Positions 18,048-26,070 of a DNA stretch of 64,000 nt are shown piece by piece. The translations under genes were made by a program, and so were the position numbers. The notes beneath the pieces were generated by a model, which worked only from the letters and a program-made list of their open reading frames with translations, was not told where the DNA came from and did not search any database. The first letter of the stretch is position 1. Each line of letters begins with the position of its first letter. This DNA comes from JBCCCJ01 sp039029315 (GTDB lineage: Bacteria; Bacteroidota; Bacteroidia; J057), in the NCBI GenBank assembly GCA_039029315.1, contig JBCCGK010000008.1, positions 113,827 through 177,826 of the forward strand. The letters are read 5' to 3'.

Positions 18048-18428
18048 GTCTCTTGGCAAAGATTCTTAATGTATAGAAACAAACAAACCCCAACAATGTG
18101 TTGGGGTCCAATACTATAAGATACTTTTCCCGTAAAGCTAATTGAGTAAAGTGAGAACACCTTAACTCCTGCTTACAACCGAAATAAAGGATTTTTTGGC
18201 CTTATTGGCAAAATTGGGGGTAGAATTGTTGAGAAAATTTAGTAAACGGAGGAGTTGAATTAGTAAGTGGTTTTCAAAGCATCCAGGGAGTGAAAAAAAA
18301 TGACTCAGATGGATGTGGAAACGATATACTCACTCAGGCAAGCTCGGTAGCAAGGCTGACCCTAATTGGAGAACGGATGGGTACAACAAAGGATCAGGTA
18401 GCAAGTGGATGTCAATAAACCATTCTGC
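18048..18428. other. Gene-free gap between glpK and the convergent gene
   Basis: This 381-base gap between convergent genes holds the hairpin at 18087-18107 and an imperfect second stem around 18181-18207. A 16-codon open frame near 18300 is too short to support. I see no tRNA, promoter or longer coding potential. Confidence 0.6.
18087..18107 (+). terminator. Hairpin downstream of glpK
   Basis: A perfect 9-bp stem, ACCCCAACA with TGTTGGGGT, closes a 3-base loop 40 bases after the glpK stop. No run of T follows directly, so it is either a weak intrinsic terminator or an mRNA 3'-end stabiliser. Confidence 0.5.
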
Positions 18429-18941
18429 CTAGCCCTGGAAATTGGACACGAGTTCAAGAATTCCTTCTCGCATCAATCCGAAAATGATCGTCCAAAGAAT
18501 GATGCTGGCACTCGTATACCCAATGATTTTTTTGGGACTTTCCTGAAAGGAGACAGCAATTCCTACACTTACCATAGGAGAAATAAATGGAGCCAGTGCG
18601 GCTGCACCAAGGATTCCGTATTTTTTCCAAAATTTGTACATCTGCCTTTTTCTCGCAAAACTGGCAGGCTTATTCCGCTTGAAGTTCTTTTTGATCCATC
18701 TATTGATTTGTTGCCCAAAGAAGGTATATACTACGACGCTGACAAGTGCTCCCCCACCAACTGAGGCAAAAATCTCCACAAAGTTCAAACTCTGATTGGC
18801 CATTGCAGCCAGAGCTGCCACGGCGAATTTGACAAAGGCAAGTCCAAATAATCCGAGATACACCAGAAAGCGATCCGTTGATAGGGCAGAAAGACTATCC
18901 CAGATCAACAACTCGGACAAAAAAGAATAAAATTCAAACAT
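18429..18941 (-). CDS. Small multi-pass membrane protein
   Basis: The 170 residues contain about four hydrophobic segments: residues 24-47 around YLGLFGLAFVKFAVAAL, 55-75, 105-130 around GILGAAALAPFISPMVSVGIA, and 140-158. A basic loop (KKNFKRNKPASFARKRQ) sits between segments two and three. The third segment, with its Gly-Ala-Leu-Ala-Pro turn, recalls the small multidrug-export/DedA-like group, but I am not sure of this. It stands alone, 57 bases downstream of upp on the same strand. Function unknown. Confidence 0.7.
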   Translation of the reverse strand: MFEFYSFLSELLIWDSLSALSTDRFLVYLGLFGLAFVKFAVAALAAMANQSLNFVEIFASVGGGALVSVVVYTFFGQQINRWIKKNFKRNKPASFARKRQMYKFWKKYGILGAAALAPFISPMVSVGIAVSFQESPKKIIGYTSASIILWTIIFGLMREGILELVSNFQG

Positions 18942-18998
18942 GAATATGGATCTGACTACCTGTTATGTATAACGCGGATTCTCTGTTCGAAGTTTGAA

Positions 18999-19649
18999 TT
19001 ATTTGGGACCAAATGCAAGATCTCCTGCATCCCCCAGTCCTGGAACAATGTAAGCTTTGGCGGTTAACTCACCATCTACCGCAGCAACATAAATAGTTGC
19101 TTGAGGGATATGTTGAAGAATATAGGCAATTCCCTCCTCGCTTGCGACCACACCAGCGATGATTACTTGCTCAGGTTTGTTGTTTTCAACAATAGATTTG
19201 TAGCTGAGAACCAGGCTTTTGCCTGTTGCGATCATGGGATCAACCAGGACTAGAGCACGGCCACTGACAGCAGGGGTTGCCAAATACTCCACTTTGACCA
19301 CGAACTCATTTTCACTGGTATGATGTCGATAGGCTGAGATAAATCCATTGTCAGCATGATCCAGAATTCGTAGAAATCCCTGGTGTAAGGGAATGCCAGC
19401 GCGTAGAATTGAGATGATGACGGGTTGTTCCGCCAATAAGGACATTTCCAATTCTCCCAAAGGAGTGCGTACAAGTTGAGACGTATAGGTAAATGATTTG
19501 CTGATTTCATAAGCCAGAATCTCTCCTATACGTTCTACATTCAGGCGGAATCTCATGCGATCCTGCTGAATATGCTGATCCCGTAACTCATACAACAGAT
19601 TGTTGAGATAGGAATGCTCTCTGGTAATTATCTTAACCCGTGAATCCAT
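18999..19649 (-). CDS. upp: Uracil phosphoribosyltransferase
   Basis: UPRT salvages uracil to UMP with PRPP. The 216-residue protein has the PRPP-binding stretch LVDPMIATGKSL (residues about 135-146), the N-terminal TREHSYLNNLLYELRD, VIISILRAGIPLHQGF and the C-terminal GLGDAGDLAFG that closes the uracil site. GKSL in place of the more common GGS in the loop is a small variant. The ATG at 19647-19649 overlaps the end of the upstream FemAB-like gene by 22 bases, which suggests co-transcription. Confidence 0.94.
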   Translation of the reverse strand: MDSRVKIITREHSYLNNLLYELRDQHIQQDRMRFRLNVERIGEILAYEISKSFTYTSQLVRTPLGELEMSLLAEQPVIISILRAGIPLHQGFLRILDHADNGFISAYRHHTSENEFVVKVEYLATPAVSGRALVLVDPMIATGKSLVLSYKSIVENNKPEQVIIAGVVASEEGIAYILQHIPQATIYVAAVDGELTAKAYIVPGLGDAGDLAFGPK

Positions 19650-20614
19650 CGTAAAGGTAAAGGTAGTCGATTTCTTCGAATCTGTAAATATGGAACGGGT
19701 TGAGCCCCAAACTTTCTGAAAAATTCTTCTACCCCTTCCAACATAGATCCCTCAAAGTCAAAAATCTTTGCCCCTGAATGTTTGGCTTGACGTATGGCTT
19801 CCCAGATCATGAAGGCCTGCGCGCCAAGTTGCCTGTGATCGGGATGTTGGCATCCAGCCAAATAGAGGTATTTGTTTTGATAGATAGCAAACAATCCGAC
19901 TGCGATGACTTCCTTCTCTGGCGTCATAACTTCCAGAAGAATACCTTGTTGGGACTGAAGCAGATAGGCTGTCAGCTTCTTCAGCATCTCATAGCTGGCA
20001 TCACCTGCCCCAACAATGTCATGCCCTTGCTCCCTGTTGCGTGCCATCAACCGCAGCAAATGTTCTGAACGCTTGACGGATTGACGTTCTAAGCCTGCTT
20101 TTTGGGCTTGTTTGAGCTTTCGTTTATGATTGGAACTTAGACCCTGTTTCAGTTCTGTCAACGAAAGGCTGAGATCCAAATGGTAAGTATAACGAGTATG
20201 AATCTCATATCCTGCCCAATGAAAGGGGATAGGATACTCGAAGGCAGGAGAAAAATTCATGGCGAACAGATGAATCCCCTCCATCTGCTGAATGATCAGC
20301 TGCATCCACTCTTTTTTCAGTTGGAAGGCTTTTCTTGTTGCCTCCTCAAATGATCGAAAGCAGATGCCCCAATATTGGGTGTATAGCGGTTGAGATATAG
20401 AAGTGAATGACCATTTTTTCTTCTTCCAGTATGGCATAACTGCACACCAGTGCCCCTCTTCATCCATGACCACATAGGCTTGCCACTCCTGCCGGACCAG
20501 AGACAAGTAATCATACAAAGCATACAAAGAGCCTTCTGGCGATGCCTGTATGAATGAGTCCCATTCCTGTTGAGGGATGTCATGTGCGGATCGAATAGAC
20601 AGGGTATAGGCCAA
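19628..20614 (-). CDS. FemAB/GNAT-type acyltransferase
   Basis: A 328-residue protein with the double GNAT fold of FemAB-like or BioF2-like acetyltransferases: PEGSLYALYDYLSLV near the N-terminus, SNHKRKLKQAQKAGLE in the middle (the usual R-K-x-x-A-x-K-x-G motif), and the C-terminal QAFMIWEAIRQAKHSGAKIFDFEGS. These proteins transfer amino acids or acyl groups onto cell-envelope precursors. The frame has no ATG before codon 50. The best start is a TTG at 20614, directly before AYTLSIRS, so initiation is uncertain. It shares a 22-base overlap with upp. The exact substrate is unknown. Confidence 0.83.
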   Translation of the reverse strand: MAYTLSIRSAHDIPQQEWDSFIQASPEGSLYALYDYLSLVRQEWQAYVVMDEEGHWCAVMPYWKKKKWSFTSISQPLYTQYWGICFRSFEEATRKAFQLKKEWMQLIIQQMEGIHLFAMNFSPAFEYPIPFHWAGYEIHTRYTYHLDLSLSLTELKQGLSSNHKRKLKQAQKAGLERQSVKRSEHLLRLMARNREQGHDIVGAGDASYEMLKKLTAYLLQSQQGILLEVMTPEKEVIAVGLFAIYQNKYLYLAGCQHPDHRQLGAQAFMIWEAIRQAKHSGAKIFDFEGSMLEGVEEFFRKFGAQPVPYLQIRRNRLPLPLRWIHGLR

Positions 20615-20699
20615 GTCGAAGCTTCTTTGGTCAGGAGACAGCTCAAAGGTAGCAAGATTTTGGCTTGACTCACAGAATGAACAAATATCTACAGCTTAT

Positions 20700-21083
20700 T
20701 CAAACACGGTGTTCCCAGGCCACATCCCAATAATGGGGGATCGTATTGTCAATGTAGATAGAGAGGGGAGGGTTGGAATCAATCGTGATTGTTAGGCTTA
20801 ATTGGCTATGAACAATCGCTGAACGGATGGTCGAACCAATCAAAAGCTGATTCAGAAAGTCGATATATTCTTCCACCAATTCTTCATGTTTGATCTTTGT
20901 GCCGTCAATATTTACTTCATACGCTCCATAGAGGATAAGTGCTTCTTGGCTTGAGGCATCCAAAAGTAAATGATCGATTGTACTACCTTCCAGAATGGTC
21001 TTTCCAGCGATAGGAACATAGACTTTGCCTTCTACTTTCTGGTAGCCAAATGTGTCTCTTCGTTGGTTTTTTCGAAAGCTCAT
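20700..21083 (-). CDS. Small uncharacterised protein
   Basis: A 127-residue soluble protein with no signal peptide. The pattern of beta strands (VYVPIAGKTILEGSTIDHLLLD, EALILYGAYEVNID, SLTITIDSNPPLSIYID) resembles small ligand-binding or immunity-like domains of the DUF6188 kind, but this is only an impression. It lies between the FemAB-like gene and a 161-bp miniature element whose end is 32 bases upstream of the ATG. Function unknown. Confidence 0.6.
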   Translation of the reverse strand: MSFRKNQRRDTFGYQKVEGKVYVPIAGKTILEGSTIDHLLLDASSQEALILYGAYEVNIDGTKIKHEELVEEYIDFLNQLLIGSTIRSAIVHSQLSLTITIDSNPPLSIYIDNTIPHYWDVAWEHRV

Positions 21084-21114
21084 AAGGGTAGACTAGATCT
21101 ATCTGTATCGCTTA

Positions 21115-21275
21115 GAGACTGTTTGGAGATCTGTCCTGAGAATTTTTATGGTGTATTTTTTTCTCATCCAAGGCCCTTTTTTGTTCTCATAGTGGTGCTA
21201 TGAGAACAAAAACAGCTGTAGGATGAGGAAAAAAGACACATACAAACAATAAGTGATAGATGTTCAAACAGTCTC
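21115..21275 (-). mobile_element. Miniature inverted-repeat element, copy 2 (161 bp)
   Basis: It has the same length and ends (GAGACTGTTT ... AAACAGTCTC) as the element at 12755-12915, in the opposite orientation. The central hairpin is better kept here, with arms TTTTTTGTTCTCATAG and CTATGAGAACAAAAA around TGGTG. It is flanked on both sides by TTA (21112-21114 and 21276-21278), a likely 3-bp target-site duplication. The right-hand TTA, read on the minus strand, is the TAA stop codon of the lipoprotein gene at 21276. No coding capacity. Confidence 0.85.
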
Positions 21276-21938
21276 TTAGTCAATCCGATTGAAGGTAACA
21301 GGGCTAAAAGCGCCAGAGACATAGATTGGAATTTCTCTTCGGACAATGCCCATGTCTCGGTTATAGTAATGATAGGAAATGTATGGATCAAATGCTCCCA
21401 ATGGGGATGGGAAAACCGATTCTTTAATTTTATAGACATTGTCATATTCTATTCCAAATCCATTGTAAGTCTCAAAAAACTCGACCACTTCGAAGGAGTA
21501 GATGAATTCGAAATCTGTTCGCTCAAATCGTTGTTCCCAGGAATCTCCTTTTTGGATGTTATTCTTCAAGATGAGCACCTCTTTCCGTTCGTCTGTCAGT
21601 GTTTGTCCTCTGTATTCAAAATAGTTTCCATCCTCATAGCGGATTGGGAGGAGGTTGTATATCAATTGATTGTCCTCTCCCAGGATAAAGTTAGGAACAG
21701 GATTGCTGTTCTGATCAAAAAAAGCATGATACACCCCTCCTTCCACCTCAACCCCATCCTGCAACCGTATTGCCATGGTATAGTTGGAAGATGGATCTGT
21801 CGATTGACCGAAATCAAAGTAGTAGTCAAACACCAGAGTCTCGTTGTCAAATAACCTGAAATTGTTCCTCGGTTGTAAATCCCACGAATTACAGGAACAC
21901 AAAAAAAGCAAGATTAGGAAGTAAAATAAAGTTTTCAT
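21276..21938 (-). CDS. Putative lipoprotein
   Basis: Starting from the ATG at 21938, the protein (220 aa) opens with MKTLFYFLILLFLCSCNS, a lipoprotein signal with cysteines at 14 and 16. The rest is beta-rich with many aromatic residues (for example YYFDFGQST and ISYHYYNRDMG), as in many surface lipoproteins of this phylum. I recognise no family. The stop codon coincides with the target-site triplet of a miniature element, so the present C-terminus (TFNRID) may have been set by that insertion. An upstream in-frame start at 21986 would put an Asn-rich stretch before the signal and is unlikely. Confidence 0.7.
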   Translation of the reverse strand: MKTLFYFLILLFLCSCNSWDLQPRNNFRLFDNETLVFDYYFDFGQSTDPSSNYTMAIRLQDGVEVEGGVYHAFFDQNSNPVPNFILGEDNQLIYNLLPIRYEDGNYFEYRGQTLTDERKEVLILKNNIQKGDSWEQRFERTDFEFIYSFEVVEFFETYNGFGIEYDNVYKIKESVFPSPLGAFDPYISYHYYNRDMGIVRREIPIYVSGAFSPVTFNRID

Positions 21939-22055
21939 GTTGTTATTGTTGTTTGACTGACAAGTTTGTAGGCAATAGACGAACAATTACCCCCGATCGC
22001 TGCTATTCCCCCCAAGCAAACTTGTGCATCCCAATCATATGCCCGAACTTCCATC

Positions 22056-22151
22056 ACCCAATAACCCAATAACCCAATAACTCAATAACTCAATAACTCA
22101 ATCACCCAATCACCCAATCACCCAATCACCCAACAACCCAACAACCCAATA
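22056..22151 (+). repeat. 8-bp tandem repeat upstream of dinB (12 units)
   Basis: Twelve units of ACCCAATA and close variants (ACTCAATA, ACTCAATC, ACCCAATC, ACCCAACA) fill 96 bases and end 7 bases before the dinB ATG. There is no G in the array. The period of 8 is not a multiple of three, and the array lies in the leader rather than in the frame. Confidence 0.9.
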
Positions 22152-22158
22152 ACTCCCC

Positions 22159-23238
22159 ATGCTCACCGGGCCATTTCGGAAAATTATACATGTAGACATG
22201 GATGCCTTCTATGCCTCGGTGGAGCAACGTGACAATCCTGAACTGAGAGGAAAACCCGTCGCGGTCGGGTGGTCGCAGGCAAGAGGGGTAGTAGCAGCAG
22301 CGAGTTATGAAGCAAGAAAGTATGGTGTCCGATCCGCCATGCCATCTGTGACTGCGGCTCGGCTATGTCCAGAATTGATTTTTGTCAATTCCCGTTTGGG
22401 GTATTACAGCAGTATTTCCAAGCAAATCAGGGGGATTTTTCGAACCTACACAGATTTGATCGAACCCTTGTCTCTGGATGAAGCTTATCTGGATGTTACC
22501 GAAAATAAAAGAGGCCTGACATCAGCAACAGAAATTGCCAGAGAAATTCGGGCCAGGATTTGGGAAGAAACCCAATTGACTGCCTCTGCTGGGATCTCCA
22601 TCAATAAATTTCTGGCCAAGATTGCCTCTGATATCCACAAACCCAATGGCGTTACCTTGATTCCTCCTGATCGTGCTCTGTCCTTTTTAGAAAAGCTCCC
22701 GATCGAGAAGTTTTTTGGAATAGGAAAAAAGACAGCAGAAAAAATGAAACGCCTGGGCATCCACAATGGGGCAGACCTGAAATCCAGATCCGAGGTATAT
22801 TTGGCCCAAAGATTTGGCAAGGCCGGAAGACACTTTTATCGCATTGTCAGAGCTGATGACCAGCGAGAAGTCAAATCAGATCGTGCGCGGAAGTCGGTAG
22901 GGGCAGAGCGAACCTTCAGAGAAGACTTGACAACCGAAGAGGCCATGCTGGAGCGTTTAAGCAAGATCACCAGGACCCTGGCTGAGCGATTGGACAACAT
23001 TGATACAGGAGCCAAAACCATCACCCTGAAGATCAAGTATTTCGATTTTGTGCAAACGACCAGAAGCCGGACACTAAACAATTACATCAGCCAGTATGAT
23101 GATATATTCCCTGTCATATCATCATTGCTTCATGCCCCGGAATTTCCGCCCAAACCCATTCGACTCCTGGGGGTTTATGTCTCCAATCTTGACAATGAAG
23201 TTGAGGATATGCCGAAACAACTGACACTTGAATTCTGA
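22159..23238 (+). CDS. dinB: DNA polymerase IV (Y family)
   Basis: A translesion DNA polymerase. The catalytic acidic residues sit in IIHVDMDAFYASVEQ (Asp13) and LSLDEAYLDVT (Asp107, Glu108). AGISINKFLAKIASDIHKP and the helix-hairpin-helix FFGIGKKTAEKMKRLGI follow, then the little-finger domain with VGAERTF. The protein ends with QLTLEF, which fits a beta-clamp binding motif at the usual place. The 359-residue length is normal. The ATG is set by homology and lies 7 bases after a 12-unit tandem repeat, which could change expression if the copy number varies. Confidence 0.96.
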   Translation: MLTGPFRKIIHVDMDAFYASVEQRDNPELRGKPVAVGWSQARGVVAAASYEARKYGVRSAMPSVTAARLCPELIFVNSRLGYYSSISKQIRGIFRTYTDLIEPLSLDEAYLDVTENKRGLTSATEIAREIRARIWEETQLTASAGISINKFLAKIASDIHKPNGVTLIPPDRALSFLEKLPIEKFFGIGKKTAEKMKRLGIHNGADLKSRSEVYLAQRFGKAGRHFYRIVRADDQREVKSDRARKSVGAERTFREDLTTEEAMLERLSKITRTLAERLDNIDTGAKTITLKIKYFDFVQTTRSRTLNNYISQYDDIFPVISSLLHAPEFPPKPIRLLGVYVSNLDNEVEDMPKQLTLEF

Positions 23239-23378
23239 TCAGGAGAAAATTGCCTGACATCCCCTTCATCCTGGCGCTGACCCTATGCTTGTGAGAATGG
23301 CATGAACTCAGTTTTTTGTCGCAAATCCACTATTTCTTCTGCGATTTTTCCAAATTCCTTTCTTCACACCAGAGAGCT

Positions 23379-24365
23379 TCATGCACGAACACGCAACACA
23401 ATCTTTCCTGCATTCTCATTTGCTTCCATGGCTCGATGTGCTTCGGATATGTCTTCCCAGGAGACCACCCGGTCAATGACAGCTCGAAGAGAGCCATTCT
23501 GAAACCGTGGCCATGCGAAGTCTGTAAATCGCCGTGTCAGATCAATCTTATAGTCCAGTGCTCTGGCTCGAAGTGTTGAGCCAATGATCTGCAATCTTTT
23601 GCGAAGAATCGGGGCCATGTTCAGGTCTTCCGGTCGGGTTCCCCCCATCAATGCCAGCAATATCATGCGTCCTTCCATTGCCAAGGAGGATAGATTTTGG
23701 TTCAAATAGGGAGCGGCGATGAAATCAATGATCAGATTTACGCCTCTGCCATTGGTGTGAACATCAATCTCTTTTGCAAAATCCTGCTGTTTGTAATCAA
23801 TACAAACATTCGCACCCAGCGATCTGCACAGTTCGTGTTTGGGAGCTGAGGCTGTGATCAGAATATCAGATGCACCCATTTCCCGGGCGAGTTGGATCGC
23901 CGCTGTGCCAACGCCACTTGCTCCCGCATGGATGAGGAGGTTTTCTCCCGCCTTGAACTGCCCAAGGAGGTCTAAGGCCTGATAAGCTGTCAAAAACACT
24001 TCAGGAATGGCCGCTGCTTCTTCATAGGTCATCACGTCCGGAATCGGAATCGCCAACTCCTCATGAATAACGACATACTCCGCATGTCCACCGCCAGCAA
24101 GCAATCCACACACCCTTTGACCTATTTCAAAGCGACTGCAAGCAGGGCCAAACGATACAACCTCTCCGGCCATCTCCAGGCCAAGAATGGGGCTGGCTCC
24201 TGGTGGTGGTGGATAAAATCCTTTCCGTTGCAAAGTGTCTGCCCGATTGGCAGCAGTTGTATGAACTCTCACAAGAAGTTCATGGGAAGCAGGCGTAGGC
24301 GTGGGCCACTCTCCGATGTGGAGATGTTCGGGGCCTCCGGCTTGTTGGATGATCACAGCTTTCAT
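23379..24365 (-). CDS. Zinc-independent quinone oxidoreductase, PIG3-like
   Basis: A 328-residue NADPH-dependent medium-chain reductase of the quinone oxidoreductase family. The signature motifs are TTAANRADTLQRKGFYPPPPG (first 20 residues of the domain loop), LGLEMAGEV, the nucleotide-binding HAGASGVGTAAIQLAREMGA (residues about 142-161) and CIDYKQQDF. It lacks the cysteine set of zinc alcohol dehydrogenases. The closest described group is the TP53I3/PIG3 type, which reduces quinones. It lies on its own, convergent with dinB. Confidence 0.92.
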   Translation of the reverse strand: MKAVIIQQAGGPEHLHIGEWPTPTPASHELLVRVHTTAANRADTLQRKGFYPPPPGASPILGLEMAGEVVSFGPACSRFEIGQRVCGLLAGGGHAEYVVIHEELAIPIPDVMTYEEAAAIPEVFLTAYQALDLLGQFKAGENLLIHAGASGVGTAAIQLAREMGASDILITASAPKHELCRSLGANVCIDYKQQDFAKEIDVHTNGRGVNLIIDFIAAPYLNQNLSSLAMEGRMILLALMGGTRPEDLNMAPILRKRLQIIGSTLRARALDYKIDLTRRFTDFAWPRFQNGSLRAVIDRVVSWEDISEAHRAMEANENAGKIVLRVRA

Positions 24366-24378
24366 AAGGAAGTTTTGC

Positions 24379-24411
24379 CAAAACTAAGAAATCACCTCAG
24401 TTTCTAACAAG
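24379..24411 (-). promoter_or_regulatory. Candidate promoter for the quinone oxidoreductase
   Basis: On the minus strand CTTG, 21 bases, then TAGTTTTG fits TTTG-N19-22-TAnnTTTG with one mismatch at -33. The -7 box ends 13 bases before the ATG, so the leader would be very short. Confidence 0.45.
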
Positions 24412-24472
24412 TTCTGGAAAATCAAGAGATGGATTGACGGAATATTCGTAATTTTACCCCCCACATCACACA

Positions 24473-26011
24473 ATGAAACAGAGATTCTTGGCGCCAGGTT
24501 GGAATCTCCTATTGCAGATTATGAAAGTATTGATTGCTTCTTTTTGTCGGTGGTCTTTGATATCACTGTGTTTGCCATTATTGAGTCTACAGGCTCAACT
24601 GTCCATTCCTCTCTATACCTGTTATGATGTCAATGAATATGAATTAGAAATAAAAATCAATGCAGAAACCCAGCGAATTGCGGGGACATGCCGGATGGCC
24701 TTCGAAATGAAGCGGAGTTCGGACCTGTTGCAATTCGATCTGGCCGAAAGTCTGACTATCGCCAGGATTGAATTGGGGAGTCGGACGCTCAGGTATGATC
24801 GCTCAGGAACAATTGTCACGGTGCGATTGCCCTATACCATGACCGAACGTGACCGGCATAGTCTCAAAATTGTTTATGGAGGGCACCCACACAGCGAAAA
24901 CCTGAATCGAATATTTTCCCAGGATGGACAGAATCAAACCCAAATTCAGTTCAAGCAGGATCTGATTGCACCTGAAGCATGGCGTCCTTTGAAACAATCT
25001 GTGGTTGATCCGGTAGACAGTATGCGACTGGGCGTGATTTATGAAAAAGGGCCCCTGATTATCACCAATGGCAGACAGCGATTCCAGGTATCCGAACCCG
25101 GAGGATTCCAAAAAAGTGTGTATGTCACTGTCGGGCCAGTCCTTCCTGGAAGTTTGGAGTTGCACATTGGCTATTTTGAGAAATTGACAGATATCTATGG
25201 GAGTGATTTTGGGTATCAGGAACTGAATTATTTTGTGCCTGCAGGACAAAACGAGTGGGGAAAGGAGCGGTTGATCCAAATTCAGCAAATCTTCTCCTGT
25301 ATGGAATCCTATTTTGGGTCATTTCCCCTGAAGCCCTCAGGAATGACCTGGGTGGATACCGGAGGGGCATATGCTCAGGAAGGACTGGACAAGTATGGGG
25401 TTGACCCACTTTTGGCTTATGAACTGGCTGGGCTGTGGTGGGGAAACCATCTGCAGGCGACTCTGGCCGAAGATGCCTGGATCACAGAATCCTTTCGAAC
25501 CTATGCCAGTTCGCTGGTGATCGAATGTCGCTCTGATACCCGGAAGGCACTGTCCTATTTGCAACAGCTTCCCGAAGAACAAAAATCAGCGATGATTCTG
25601 CATACTCTCAGGAGCTTGACTGATAATGAAGAACAATGGTTTGGAGCATGTCGGGCGATTTCATCCACCTTTGAAGATCGATCATTGACAACAGAAGCTC
25701 TGCTTGATTTTTTTCAATGGAAAATTGATGTAGATGCGACACACATCTTTCAACAATATCTGCTGCATCCTTCCCCTCCTGTGCTGGAATATTCGATTCT
25801 TTCGAAGGGCAAAAAACTCTCATTGGCCTATCGCTGGAATACCAGTTTTGTAGATTTTGATATGCCTGTAGATATTTTTTTGAGAAACACCCGAGAACGC
25901 ATTGTGCCGACAACTGAGTGGAAAACCCAGAGCTGGAAAGGTGTATCTGCCAAGCACTTTGAGATTGACCGAAGTTTTGGATGGTTCAGAGTGCAAGAAT
26001 TACAGTTGTAA
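24473..26011 (+). CDS. M1-family peptidase-like protein lacking the zinc motif
   Basis: The 512-residue protein has an uncleaved N-terminal tail, a signal peptide ending near LLSLQAQL (about residue 43), an N-terminal beta-sandwich (EYELEIKINAETQRIAGTCR) and an M1-like core. In active M1 aminopeptidases the core reads HELAHQWWGN. Here the same place reads YELAGLWWGN (Tyr316, Gly320), so both zinc histidines of HExxH are gone. The later glutamate region is kept as ITESFRTYAS. I therefore expect no metallopeptidase activity but perhaps a binding or scaffold role outside the inner membrane. An alternative start is Met17, with a shorter signal. The T9SS plug-type gene follows 59 bases later. Confidence 0.8.
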   Translation: MKQRFLAPGWNLLLQIMKVLIASFCRWSLISLCLPLLSLQAQLSIPLYTCYDVNEYELEIKINAETQRIAGTCRMAFEMKRSSDLLQFDLAESLTIARIELGSRTLRYDRSGTIVTVRLPYTMTERDRHSLKIVYGGHPHSENLNRIFSQDGQNQTQIQFKQDLIAPEAWRPLKQSVVDPVDSMRLGVIYEKGPLIITNGRQRFQVSEPGGFQKSVYVTVGPVLPGSLELHIGYFEKLTDIYGSDFGYQELNYFVPAGQNEWGKERLIQIQQIFSCMESYFGSFPLKPSGMTWVDTGGAYAQEGLDKYGVDPLLAYELAGLWWGNHLQATLAEDAWITESFRTYASSLVIECRSDTRKALSYLQQLPEEQKSAMILHTLRSLTDNEEQWFGACRAISSTFEDRSLTTEALLDFFQWKIDVDATHIFQQYLLHPSPPVLEYSILSKGKKLSLAYRWNTSFVDFDMPVDIFLRNTRERIVPTTEWKTQSWKGVSAKHFEIDRSFGWFRVQELQL

Positions 26012-26070
26012 CAGACAGATGGAAAGTTGTTACTTTCGCATAGATCACAGATATCTTTGTCGAACCTTCA

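Noticed and set aside
18300..18350. 16-codon frame in the gap after glpK
   Set aside because: Too short, no conserved features and no start signal beyond the ATG itself.
22056..22151. CRISPR array
   Set aside because: Units are 8 bp, contiguous and without spacers; no cas genes are near.
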